Below are positions 17,542 through 25,869 of a DNA stretch of 64,000 bases, piece by piece; positions within the stretch are counted from its first letter, which is position 1, and every line of letters begins with the position of its first letter. The stretch spans positions 195,775-259,774 of the forward strand of contig NZ_OMPQ01000015.1 in assembly GCF_900313025.1 (NCBI RefSeq), given 5' to 3'. The DNA is from Pseudophaeobacter sp. EL27. Its GTDB lineage: Bacteria > Pseudomonadota > Alphaproteobacteria > Rhodobacterales > Rhodobacteraceae. The translations under genes and the position numbers were made by a program. The notes beneath the pieces were generated by a model. That model was not told the origin of the DNA, did not search any database, and was given only the letters and a program-made list of their open reading frames with translations.

Positions 17542-18806
17542 CCGTTACATATTTGAAAGAAGCCGCCCCCCGTCCTGCACTGGAAAACACCGGTATCCGC
17601 GAGGTTGTCAGCTCCATGTTGACAAATATCGAACGCGACGGCGAAGAGGCTGTGCGCCGCTATGCCAAAGAGCTCGACCGATGGGAGAGCGACATTGTCC
17701 TGTCCGATGCCGACCGCGCTGCAGCCTGCGCGAGAGTGCCTGAGGACGTGAAGGCCGACATCCGTTTTGCCTACGCCAATATTCGCCGCTTCGCCGAGGC
17801 GCAACAGGCGACGGTACAGGAATGCGAAATCGAGGTCATTCCTGGCTTGATCGCCGGGCAGAAGCAGATCCCGGTGTCCTGTGCAGGCTGTTATGTCCCT
17901 GGGGGACGCTACAGCCACATCGCCAGCGCGTTGATGACAATCACTACAGCCAAGGTTGCCGGGGTTCCCCATATCACTGCCGTATCGCCGCCGCGTGAAG
18001 GGGGCATCCCTGATGCCATCGTCTATGCAATGGATCTAAGTGGTGCCGATCTTATCCTGAATCTGGGCGGGGTTCAGGGGATCGCCGCCATGGCCCAGGG
18101 GCTGTTTGGTGGGAAGCCTGCGGATATATTGGTTGGCCCCGGCAATTCCTATGTCGCGGAAGCGAAGCGCATGCTGTTTGGTGATGTCGGCATCGACATG
18201 TTTGCCGGGCCGACGGACTCGTTGGTTATTGCTGATCACACGGCCTCGGTCGAAACCGTCTCCTGGGATCTGGTCAGCCAGGCCGAACACGGTACCGACA
18301 GCCCCGTCTGGTTGATCGCCACCGATCGCGCCCTGGCCGAAGGCGTGCTTGAGCGTGTCCACACGCTGATCGCCGACCTGCCGGAACCTAATGGCGCAGC
18401 GGCCCGTATCTCTTGGGAAGACCGGGCTGAGGTTATCCTGTGCGACACACGGGAAGAAGCAGTGGCCGTGTCCGATCGCTACGCGCCAGAGCACCTCCAC
18501 GTACAGGCGGACCAGCTTGATTGGTGGCTGGATAAGCTCGGCGCCTATGGATCACTGTTCCTTGGCGCGGAAACGACCGTGTCCTTCGGTGACAAAACGT
18601 CAGGACCGAACCACGTCCTGCCCACCAGTGGTGCCGCGCGTTACACTGGCGGTCTGTCAGTCCACAAGTTCACCAAGACAGTGACCTGGCAACGGTGTAA
18701 CTCTGAAGCCTCACACGAACTGGCGCAAAGGACCGCTCGAATTAGCCGTATGGAGGGCATGGAGGGCCACGCCCGCGCCGCTGAGATGCGTCTGACCGGA
18801 GCCTGA
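17538..18806 (+). CDS. Histidinol dehydrogenase homologue, HpsN-like
   Basis: A 422-residue zinc- and NAD-dependent dehydrogenase of the HisD family. All expected active-site residues are present: Gln248 and His251 (QAEH), the catalytic pair Glu318-His319 (PEHL), Asp352 (GDKTSGPNH) and His411. The family performs a four-electron oxidation of a primary alcohol to a carboxylate. No other his genes are nearby, and the sequence resembles roseobacter HpsN (sulfopropanediol 3-dehydrogenase) in AARYTGGL and KFTKTVTWQR. In this operon it could oxidise an amino alcohol sulfonate such as cysteinolate to cysteate. GTG start, 4-bp overlap with the racemase stop. Last gene of the operon. Confidence 0.8.
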   Translation: MTVTYLKEAAPRPALENTGIREVVSSMLTNIERDGEEAVRRYAKELDRWESDIVLSDADRAAACARVPEDVKADIRFAYANIRRFAEAQQATVQECEIEVIPGLIAGQKQIPVSCAGCYVPGGRYSHIASALMTITTAKVAGVPHITAVSPPREGGIPDAIVYAMDLSGADLILNLGGVQGIAAMAQGLFGGKPADILVGPGNSYVAEAKRMLFGDVGIDMFAGPTDSLVIADHTASVETVSWDLVSQAEHGTDSPVWLIATDRALAEGVLERVHTLIADLPEPNGAAARISWEDRAEVILCDTREEAVAVSDRYAPEHLHVQADQLDWWLDKLGAYGSLFLGAETTVSFGDKTSGPNHVLPTSGAARYTGGLSVHKFTKTVTWQRCNSEASHELAQRTARISRMEGMEGHARAAEMRLTGA

Positions 18807-18903
18807 AACGGGGCATCTTACCCCATCTCCCCTTCTGCTGCGCCTTGTCCTAGCCTGTTCGGCTTGGGCAAGGAGGCAGCCGTACCGGTTTGCCAGTCTG
18901 AAC

Positions 18904-19023
18904 ATGGCTTCAATGTCATCTGCCTTTGTCCTGCCAAAGAAGATGAACCGGGCACAGAACACGTTGTTCATAGCGATCGGCGTGACCGCTCTTTCTACGA
19001 TCGCCATGATCGGATACCGGCTC
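18904..19023 (+). pseudogene. N-terminal gene fragment cut off by the IS element
   Basis: A frame beginning at ATG 18904 encodes a basic stretch and one hydrophobic helix (NTLFIAIGVTALSTIAMIGY). It runs straight into the left terminal repeat and stops inside the element at 19050. This is the N-terminus expected of a membrane-anchored periplasmic protein; efflux adaptor subunits often begin this way. The rest of the gene is not seen beyond the right end of the element, so part was deleted. The identity is a guess. Confidence 0.4.
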
Positions 19024-19218
19024 GGCTCTGTTGCACAAATCGAGTTCTGAGCGAGGTTCCCCTTTCCCCAGAAGGACTTACCCCACGGCCTCTGTGGCGG
19101 GTGTTCCGAGCCTAGTGGAGCCGTTTGGGACGGCTATGCGGGTCTGAAGCGCGGCGACCTGTCGGTCGAAGTCCCTCGCCATGAGGCGCTGGCCCATCAG
19201 TTTCACACAATGCATCCG

Positions 19219-19258
19219 CTGCCCGGCAGGGTTATGCGTAGCGTGATCCCGAGAGGGT
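19219..19258 (+). repeat. 40-bp insert, copy A
   Basis: Plus-strand copy starting CTGCCCGGCAGGGT and ending GATCCCGAGAGGGT. It interrupts the transposase between the RSRVET block and MHCVKLMG. It matches copy B (19598-19637, opposite strand) at 34 of 39 positions. It begins with a near-palindrome (CTGCCCGGCAG). Confidence 0.8.
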
Positions 19259-19597
19259 GGTTTCGACCCGGCTTCGGCGGTGGTATCCGCTCCCTCTTCG
19301 CCAGATCGCGCGGCCTAGGTATCGCGATGCGTTGACTGCTTCGTTTTGGGCGATGGCCCCAGCGCTCGTCGGCTTCCAGGGCTTGGCGTTTTTGCGCGGT
19401 GGAATGATGGCGTCAGCACCACCTACAGCAATCGCCTCGTGGCATTTGCGCGTGTCATAGGCCCCATCAGCGGTCATTGATCCGATGTCCTGATCGGGCG
19501 GGATGTGATCCAGCAGGTCTGGCAGCATGGGCGCGTCTCCGACATTACTGGTGGTGACCTCGACGGCTCGAACCTCCAGCGTTTCCTCGTCGTTCCC

Positions 19598-19637
19598 CCT
19601 CTCGGGATCGTGCAATGCATGACCCTGCCGGGCAGTG
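19598..19637 (-). repeat. 40-bp insert, copy B (inverted)
   Basis: Minus-strand copy of the same sequence, reading CACTGCCCGGCAGGGT at its start and ending GATCCCGAGAGG. It interrupts the transposase between RMIHI and GNDEETLEVRA. Its length of exactly 40 nt shifts the frame by +1. Confidence 0.8.
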
Positions 19638-20277
19638 AATGTGTATCATGCGCCAAATGCGGCGCTTTGGGCCGCCATGCTCGCGCGCGTTCCATTCGCC
19701 TTCACCCTCGGCCTTGAGGCCGGTGCTATCGATAAGGAGGTTCAGTGGGCCTTTGCCGCCTCGATACGGTAGGCGCATGTTCAGCGTCTTTTGTCGGCGG
19801 CACAGCGTGCTGTAATCCGGCATCGCCCAGTCCAACCCTGCCAGCCGTAACAGGCTTTCGACAAAGCCAGAGGTCTGGCGGAGCGGCATGCCAAACAACA
19901 CTTTCAGCGTCAGGCAGGTCTGGATCGCGGCATCGCTGAAACTCTGATGCCGACCGCGTTTGCCGTTTGGCGGCGGCACCCAAACCATCTCGGGATCAAA
20001 CCAGATTGCCAGCGATCCACGACGCTTCAATGCCGTGTTGTAGGTCGACCAGTTTGTGGTCTTGTACTTCGTAGGTGTCCAACTGCTCATGGCCTCCAGC
20101 TATCATGCTGGATCCACAACGTGAATCCTCTCAAACCATTTGCGCAACAAAGCCAAGGGGAGGCATTAAGGTGAAGCTTCTATTACGTCCTTTGAGGCGG
20201 TCCTTAAACCTCAGCGTTTGCTTTACAGTTCTTGTGGTCAATGTAATGGTTCTACTATTCTTTAAGTGGAACGACTC

Positions 20278-20646
20278 ATGCGCATTATGGCAATAACCAC
20301 CCTCGCCCTAGGTTTCACCTTGTCACTAGGTATTCCAGCTATCGCGGCCAATGTTGCCGGAACAGATGGCCAAGACTCCATTGGGAACCTTCCCTGTAGT
20401 GCTCAAGAAGGGCAGCTTCTGTCAGATTGCCATTTTGAAACGCTGCGAAAAGAGGATGGATCCTTCACAGTCCGCGTACTTCTACCTGGTGGAGGTATTC
20501 GTTACCTTTATGGAGCAGACGGAAAAGTGACGGGAACTGACAGTACTGGATTGCTAGCCTCTAAGCGTCTCAAGAACAAAACGATCGTGCACATTCGCCC
20601 AGGCGAAATGTTTGAAATCGCTAACGAGTTGATCGACGGTCAATAA
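20278..20646 (+). CDS. Small secreted protein of unknown function
   Basis: About 122 residues with a clear Sec signal (hydrophobic core TTLALGFTLSLGIP, cleavage after AIAA). The mature domain has two cysteines (LPCSAQEG and LSDCHFE), which could form a disulfide, and short beta-strand-like segments (VRVLLPGGGIRYLYG). ATG at 20278 is preferred; a GTG at 20266 would add four residues ahead of the signal. I do not recognise the family. It lies 145 bp before the RND efflux genes and may or may not be linked to them. Confidence 0.65.
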   Translation: MRIMAITTLALGFTLSLGIPAIAANVAGTDGQDSIGNLPCSAQEGQLLSDCHFETLRKEDGSFTVRVLLPGGGIRYLYGADGKVTGTDSTGLLASKRLKNKTIVHIRPGEMFEIANELIDGQ

Positions 20647-20791
20647 GCGCCATTTTGTTTGATCCAGACAACAGCAATCTGCGCTCATGTAGTATCAATA
20701 CCCCTTCAGACATCGTGACGTCTACGAAGGGCAAAAGAGTTGTGCCCTCTCCGCAGTAGAGGTTTCGTTCGTTTTGGATAAAGGACCAAAT

Positions 20792-21898
20792 ATGTTTCGC
20801 GTTTCGCTCATTCTAGGCTGCCTCTTGTTGTTGGGGTGCAAAGAAGAAGACGTCCAGACTGACGAGGTCATTCGTGGGCTAAAAGTACACACTGTTGAGG
20901 CCACGGAAAGCTCCAACATCCGACGTTTTCCAGCGGTGCTTGAACCATCCGAACTTAACACATTGTCCTTTGAAACCGGCGGCGCCCTATCCGCCATTGA
21001 CCTTAACGTTGGCCAACGTATCGCCAAAGGTGAGGTGATCGCGAGATTGGACGAAACCTCACTTGTCTTGCAGGTCGAGACCGCAAAAGCAGCTGTCAGC
21101 CAGTCCGAAGCCGCCGCTCGGAATGCGTTGGAGACAAGTGCGCGCCAGGCAGAACTGCTTGAGCGCGGCAGTACCACCCGTGTGGCAGCGGATGACGCCA
21201 AGGCTGCCGCTGATCAGGCCGAAGCAGTTCTTCTCCAGAGTCAGACATCGCTGGAAGTCGCGCAGGAAAACCTCTCCAAAGCAGTGCTCACGGCCCATAT
21301 GGACGGGATCATCAACTCTGTCGATGTGACATCCTATTCAAATGTGGCAGCAGGCGCTTCAATCATCACGCTTTATCCAGCCGACTCTTTTGAAGTGTTT
21401 TTCTCGGTCAATTTCGACACCGTTAGCCAGCTTGTTGTTGGCAAACGGGCTGAAATTCGGCTTGCTGATCGCCCTGACATTGTTTTGCCAGCCGTAATCA
21501 GCGAAATCGGTTCACGCGCAGGTGCGGTCTCAAGCTTCCCAATTGTGCTGGAACTCACCCAGGAAAACCCATTGCTCAAAGCTGGCATGGCGGTTGAAGC
21601 CTCTATCGAGCTGCCTCTTCCTGAGGCCGAGGGTTTTCTGGTGCCGCTGAGCGCCATCATCAAGGACGGAGGCGGCAACACCAATATCCAGGACGCCGAA
21701 GTTTCAAAGGCCGGAGTATACCTGTTTGACCCTGACAGCAGCACGGTTGTGCGTCGTGACGTCTCCGTCGCAGGGATCCGTGAAAATTCAGTCATTGTGA
21801 TTGACGGTCTAGACGCAGGTGATCTTGTGGCCTCGGCTGGTGTTTCCTTTCTTAAAGAAGGTCAGAAGGTCAACTTGCTGACAGCTGAGGAGAATTGA
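20792..21898 (+). CDS. RND efflux periplasmic adaptor (membrane-fusion lipoprotein)
   Basis: Adaptor subunit of a tripartite RND pump, 368 residues. ATG at 20792 follows AAGGA by 6 nt and starts the lipoprotein signal with lipobox LLGC (Cys16). A TTG six codons earlier is unlikely. The biotinyl-lipoyl-like half motifs (GGALSAIDLNVGQRIAKGEV and ENLSKAVLTAHMDGII) flank an Ala/Glu-rich coiled-coil hairpin (about 95-165). It lies directly before the permease gene (1 bp between stop and start). No outer-membrane channel gene follows, so a shared TolC-type protein must be used. Confidence 0.9.
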   Translation: MFRVSLILGCLLLLGCKEEDVQTDEVIRGLKVHTVEATESSNIRRFPAVLEPSELNTLSFETGGALSAIDLNVGQRIAKGEVIARLDETSLVLQVETAKAAVSQSEAAARNALETSARQAELLERGSTTRVAADDAKAAADQAEAVLLQSQTSLEVAQENLSKAVLTAHMDGIINSVDVTSYSNVAAGASIITLYPADSFEVFFSVNFDTVSQLVVGKRAEIRLADRPDIVLPAVISEIGSRAGAVSSFPIVLELTQENPLLKAGMAVEASIELPLPEAEGFLVPLSAIIKDGGGNTNIQDAEVSKAGVYLFDPDSSTVVRRDVSVAGIRENSVIVIDGLDAGDLVASAGVSFLKEGQKVNLLTAEEN

Positions 21899-21899
21899 G

Positions 21900-24800
21900 G
21901 TGGAGGGGCTTGCACGATTTGGCATCGAGAAATCCCGCCTGACAATCCTCGCCATGATTGGCCTGCTGCTTATCGGTTGGATGAGCTTTATTGGCCTACC
22001 CAAGCGGGAAAACCCGGCAATCACCATCCGGGCTGTAAACATTACAGCGATGTACCCCGGCATGACGCCCGAGCGAATGGAAAACCTGATTGCGATCCCG
22101 CTAGAACGCGCGGCTCGGGAAATCGGCGAAGTCGATGATATCTCGACCCTTGTTGTCACCGGCCAGGTGACCATGAGCGTGATGGTCAGTGACAGCATTC
22201 CGGTTGCTGATCTGGAACAGGTGTTCACGGATATCCGCACCCGGATGGAGAGCACCCCCAGAGAGCTGCCCGAGGGAACGCAGGGCCCCTTTGTGAACAC
22301 CAACTATGGCGACGTCGCCATTGCCACCATTGCGGTGACCGGTGAAGGCTTTTCTTATGCAGAGATTTCAGACGCCGCCGAAGATTTGCAGACTGGTCTC
22401 TATCAGGTTGACGGCGTTACCAAAGTCACCCTGTCCGGTGAGCAGGATGAACGCATATGGCTCGAGCTGGACAGTCGCCGCCTGGCAAGTGTCGGGGTAC
22501 AACTCCCCCAGGTTCTAAATGATCTGAGTGCGCAGAATGTTATCTTACCAGCAGGAAGCATCGACGCGAATGGCACCTCTATTCTTTTGGAAACTGACGG
22601 CAACCTCACCTCGATAGAAGAGATTGAGCAGGTCCTGACAAAACTGCCACAGGGAGACATCGTAAAGCTTCGTGATCTGATGACTGTCCGGCGTGGTTAT
22701 GTCGACCCTGTTCAAAAGCCAGTCTACTTCAACGGTCAACCCGCGGTTCTTGTCAGCGTCGAAATGTCTGACACTGACGATGTGCAAAAGCTGGGCAGAC
22801 GTCTGAACGGCGAGATTGCGGCGCTTGAACAAAACCAGCCCGTCGGCATGTCCTACAGTATCTCGACCTTTCAGGAAACCAATGTCACCATTTCAATTAA
22901 CGGTGCCCTGTCCAACGTCGGCCAGACATTTGCTGTTGTCATTGTTGTGATGTTGCTGTTCCTCGGTCTGCGCCCGGCTTTGATCATCGCAAGCATCGTC
23001 CCCTTCACTGTGACCTTTGCTCTGTTGGCCATGTCCTACTTTGGCATTGATCTGGAGCAGATTTCCATTGCCGCTGTGATCATTTCACTCGGGCTTTTGG
23101 TTGATAACGGGCTAGTGGTGGTGGAAGATGTCGCGGCCCGCATCCGCCAGGGGGCCTCTCCCAAAGACGCGTCAATCGCAGCAAGTGGTCAGTTCTTCAT
23201 CCCACTCGCCGTTGCTTCTGTGACCACTGTGGCGGCCTTCATGCCGATGTTCATCCTCGAAGGTACATCGGGCGAATTCGCCTTCTCTCTGGGCGCTGTT
23301 GTGGCCATCATGCTGGCCGGCTCTTGGCTGACCGCGCACTACATCTTGCCTTTCCTGGCGGCGAACCTGCTGCGGCCTCAACCGGAAAAGGATAAGAGCG
23401 AAGGCCTGCTCGTGCGAGCCTACGGAAGCCTCATCCGACGTTTCATCCGATTCGGGATACCGGCAGTAGTGGTAAGCTACCTCTTGGTTGCGTTTGGCGT
23501 TTCAAGCTTTGGGTCCCTGCGGTCTGAGATGTTTCCACTGTCAGAGCGATCAGAATTCCTGATCTATGTGGACTTGCCCAAGGGCAGCTCGATCACCGAG
23601 ACCCAGCAAGAGGTGCTTTTGATCGAAAAATGGCTGCGAGACCCAGAAGTAAACCCTGGCGTGGCCAATACCACCCTGTTTGTTGGTCATGGTGGCCCGC
23701 GCTTTTATCTTGCGCTGTCACCCGCGGACACGGATCCGGCCAGCGCCTTTTTTGTGGTCAATACCCACAGCTTCGAAGACGCAGTCACCGCTTCAGACCG
23801 GGCCCGGAGCTACCTGATTGAAAACCACCCGGCGGTGCGTGCACGGGTCACCCGATTGTCTATGGGAGGCAGCGAAAGCGGTATTGTTGAAGTTGAGATA
23901 ACCGGCCCCGACGCGGATGTGTTGTTGCAGGCCGCAGCCAAGATTGAGACGGCTTTTGACAGCGTGCCTTCCATGATCCTCAACCAAAACGACTGGGGAA
24001 ACAAAACCATCACCGTTGGCCTTGATCTTCTGCAAGAAAAGGCGCGTCAGTTGGGGGTGACCTCGCAAGATGTCTCCAATGTGATGCAAGCCTATTTCTC
24101 CGGCACCGAAATCTCGGTCTATCGAGACCAATCAGATCAGATCCCGATCGTCGTCCGGGCCGAAGATGTTTTTAGGGACAGCTTGGAAGATCTGTTTAAC
24201 ATGTCGATCTCCACAGAGAATGGTCTTGTTGCATTGGATCAGGTTGCAGTCTTTCAGCCCCGGCTGGAATTGGCGCAAATACGTCGCGAAAATCAGAAAC
24301 GGCAGATCGTTGTTTCTGGCAAAAGCGCTACCTTGCCAGCAGCTCAGGTCGAGGCCTTGATTGCACCCACCATTGCGGCACTGGACTTAGGGCCTGACTA
24401 CGCAGTGGTGATTGGAGGGGAAAGTGCGGATTCAGCAGAATCCAATGCAGACCTCCTTGCTGGCATGCCCTATGCGCTCATGACCATGATTGCCGCGCTT
24501 GTGTACCAGTTCAACTCGGCACGCCGGGTGGCACTAACTTTTATGACTATACCTCTTATCGTAGTTGGCGCGCCGCTCGCCTTGCTCCTTACCAATCAGC
24601 CGCTATCCTTCTTTGGAATACTCGGGTTGGTGTCGCTCATGGGGATCATCATCAATAATGCTATCGTGTTGATAGATCAGATCGACATTGAGCGTGGGGA
24701 ACAGCCTTTGGATGAAGCGATCATCACGGCTTCCAAAAAACGGCTGAGCCCGGTCCTGTTGACGTCACTGACAACGATCCTAGGGCTGTTGCCGATGGCG

Positions 24801-24923
24801 CTTGTTGGCGGCGCCCTATTTGAGCCCATGGCGACGTTGATGATTGGTGGCTTGTTGTTTGCCTCGCCTCTGTCGCTGATCTTTGTCCCTCTGTCCTATC
24901 GTCTGTTGTTTCCGGATCGATGA
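21900..24923 (+). CDS. RND-family efflux permease
   Basis: Inner-membrane proton-driven exporter of 1007 residues, AcrB/MexB superfamily. TM1 (ILAMIGLLLIGWMSFIGL) leads into FVNTNYGD and other porter-domain blocks. The TM4 region has GLLVDNGLVVVEDV, with the Asp used in proton relay, and the second half has GIIINNAIVLIDQID. The GTG start has GAGG just before it. It is co-transcribed with the adaptor lipoprotein. The divergent acidic N-terminus (VEGLARFGIEKSRLT) resembles the subgroup found in marine alphaproteobacteria; the substrate is unknown. Confidence 0.92.
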   Translation: MEGLARFGIEKSRLTILAMIGLLLIGWMSFIGLPKRENPAITIRAVNITAMYPGMTPERMENLIAIPLERAAREIGEVDDISTLVVTGQVTMSVMVSDSIPVADLEQVFTDIRTRMESTPRELPEGTQGPFVNTNYGDVAIATIAVTGEGFSYAEISDAAEDLQTGLYQVDGVTKVTLSGEQDERIWLELDSRRLASVGVQLPQVLNDLSAQNVILPAGSIDANGTSILLETDGNLTSIEEIEQVLTKLPQGDIVKLRDLMTVRRGYVDPVQKPVYFNGQPAVLVSVEMSDTDDVQKLGRRLNGEIAALEQNQPVGMSYSISTFQETNVTISINGALSNVGQTFAVVIVVMLLFLGLRPALIIASIVPFTVTFALLAMSYFGIDLEQISIAAVIISLGLLVDNGLVVVEDVAARIRQGASPKDASIAASGQFFIPLAVASVTTVAAFMPMFILEGTSGEFAFSLGAVVAIMLAGSWLTAHYILPFLAANLLRPQPEKDKSEGLLVRAYGSLIRRFIRFGIPAVVVSYLLVAFGVSSFGSLRSEMFPLSERSEFLIYVDLPKGSSITETQQEVLLIEKWLRDPEVNPGVANTTLFVGHGGPRFYLALSPADTDPASAFFVVNTHSFEDAVTASDRARSYLIENHPAVRARVTRLSMGGSESGIVEVEITGPDADVLLQAAAKIETAFDSVPSMILNQNDWGNKTITVGLDLLQEKARQLGVTSQDVSNVMQAYFSGTEISVYRDQSDQIPIVVRAEDVFRDSLEDLFNMSISTENGLVALDQVAVFQPRLELAQIRRENQKRQIVVSGKSATLPAAQVEALIAPTIAALDLGPDYAVVIGGESADSAESNADLLAGMPYALMTMIAALVYQFNSARRVALTFMTIPLIVVGAPLALLLTNQPLSFFGILGLVSLMGIIINNAIVLIDQIDIERGEQPLDEAIITASKKRLSPVLLTSLTTILGLLPMALVGGALFEPMATLMIGGLLFASPLSLIFVPLSYRLLFPDR

Positions 24924-24946
24924 GAGGTTTGCGAAACATCCTAAAT

Positions 24947-24991
24947 CCAGCGGGGAACTCTAAATCTCGGTCTTTTAGAGCTCGCCGCTGG
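24947..24991 (+). terminator. Imperfect hairpin after the RND operon
   Basis: CCAGCGG (24947-24953) pairs with CCGCTGG (24985-24991), and an inner CTCTAAA/TTTTAGAG helix extends it. It lies 24 bp after the permease stop. No T-run follows, so it may be a weak terminator or an mRNA stabiliser. Confidence 0.45.
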
Positions 24992-24998
24992 GTCGCTA

Positions 24999-25403
24999 AT
25001 GATCATTCTCTGCGCGGTTCCTCATCTTTGTATTGCGGCACTAATTGTTAAACACCTCAAGGAGAAACCGCCATTGGCGGAGATCACATCCTTTTGGACA
25101 TTTTTCTTTAGAACATCCGGATTGTTTTTGATGTTCCTAGTGTCGCACACTTTGCAGATTTATCTTTGGGCATTTTTCTTCTGGCTCATTGGTGCTCTAC
25201 CGTGACACGAAGCACCAATCTACTTCGTCCTCGAGACCTATTCGACGGTTGGATATGATGATCTCACCCTTGTCAAACATTTCCGCATTTTTGGAGCTAT
25301 GGCATCAGTCAGCGGCATCTTAATGTTCGGTGCGATAACGGCATTCTTAGTTGGTTTTTTTACGAGAACCTTGGATGCGAAGAAATCTGACCTCAAGGGG
25401 TAG
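24999..25403 (+). pseudogene. Two-TM potassium-channel-like protein, interrupted by a stop codon
   Basis: One frame runs from ATG 24999 to TAG 25403 with a single internal TGA at 25203-25205. Before it lie two hydrophobic helices and WLIGALP. After it come IYFVLETYSTVGYDD, a pore helix and selectivity filter, and a further TM (GILMFGAITAFLVGFF). The filter reads TVGYDD rather than the canonical TVGYGD, a second sign of relaxed selection. About 134 codons in total, the size of small ion-channel (Ion_trans_2) proteins of this group. Readthrough is possible but not suggested by anything nearby. Confidence 0.75.
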
Positions 25404-25869
25404 TCTGAGGTAGAGAGTTCTCCTTGGATGAATGTTGGCGGAGCACAACAGAGGCGAAAGAAGTCTAGTAGCGGATTGTGAATTGAGTTCCTTTGGTCAA
25501 GGTCCGCTTTAAATCCATCCTGCAGAAGCAGCTTTGCCTGCAAGGGGTCCTCAGATGACGGCTTTGGGCTGCGAGCGGTCATAGGACCTAAAGCCCGGCC
25601 AAGTGCATTTTTTTGCGCACACCGCGCAGACCGGTTCAGGGATAGCCTTCGGATGTTCCGAGAAGATGGAAGCTGCGCAGCAAATTCTTTCCAGGACTAG
25701 CCGCTTCGGTGGCCGATCAGTGGGGTTCGGCAGCGCAGTGCAGATACAAAGCACAAGCCGCCTGAACTCCGAATACCAAAGATCTCCGAACCAGAATTCT
25801 ATCCCGCCTGCCAGCCCCTGTGCTGTAGTCTAACCAACGTGCACATAGGTCAGCAGACCAAAACCGCGG
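25404..25869. other. Non-coding stretch with a Cys-rich remnant
   Basis: No convincing gene in 466 bp. A 67-codon minus-strand frame (25551-25754) has PVCAVCAKKCTW near its end and could be a decayed zinc-binding protein, but nothing supports translation. The rest shows no repeats or hairpins that I can point to. Confidence 0.4.

Larger units (their letters stand above)
19078..20090 (-). pseudogene. IS5-family transposase, broken by two 40-bp inserts
   Basis: A DDE transposase read in three frames. Frame one, from 20090, holds FDPEMVW, RGRHQSFSDAAI and the first catalytic Asp in LIDSTGLK. Frame two holds TADGAYDTR (second Asp) and RSRVET (Glu). Frame three holds CVKLMGQRLMARDFDRQVA to the stop at 19078. 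The frame changes coincide exactly with 40-bp inserts at 19598-19637 and 19219-19258. Deleting both leaves 933 bp, one uninterrupted frame of 310 residues, the usual length. All catalytic residues survive, so decay is recent. Confidence 0.92.
19024..20154 (-). mobile_element. IS5-family insertion sequence, inactivated
   Basis: An 1131-bp element bounded by 17-bp terminal inverted repeats. The left end is GGCTCTGTTGCACAAAT (19024-19040) and the right end, read inward, is GGCTTTGTTGCGCAAAT (20138-20154); 15 of 17 positions match. It carries one transposase gene on the minus strand, now in three frames. The flanking bases (CTC on the left, AAG on the right) show no target duplication, consistent with later deletion or an old insertion. 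Without the two 40-bp inserts the element would be 1051 bp, normal for IS5 relatives. Confidence 0.9.

Noticed and set aside
19024-20154. Target-site duplication at the IS ends
   Set aside because: The three bases on each side (CTC and AAG) do not match, so no duplication is claimed.
20171-20296. Small hydrophobic frame just right of the IS element (GTG start, one TM-like segment)
   Set aside because: Could be chance; it overlaps the next gene's start and no ribosome site or homologue is recognised.
25551-25754. 67-codon Cys-containing minus-strand frame
   Set aside because: CxxC-like words alone do not support a gene; kept only as a possible remnant in the intergenic entry.
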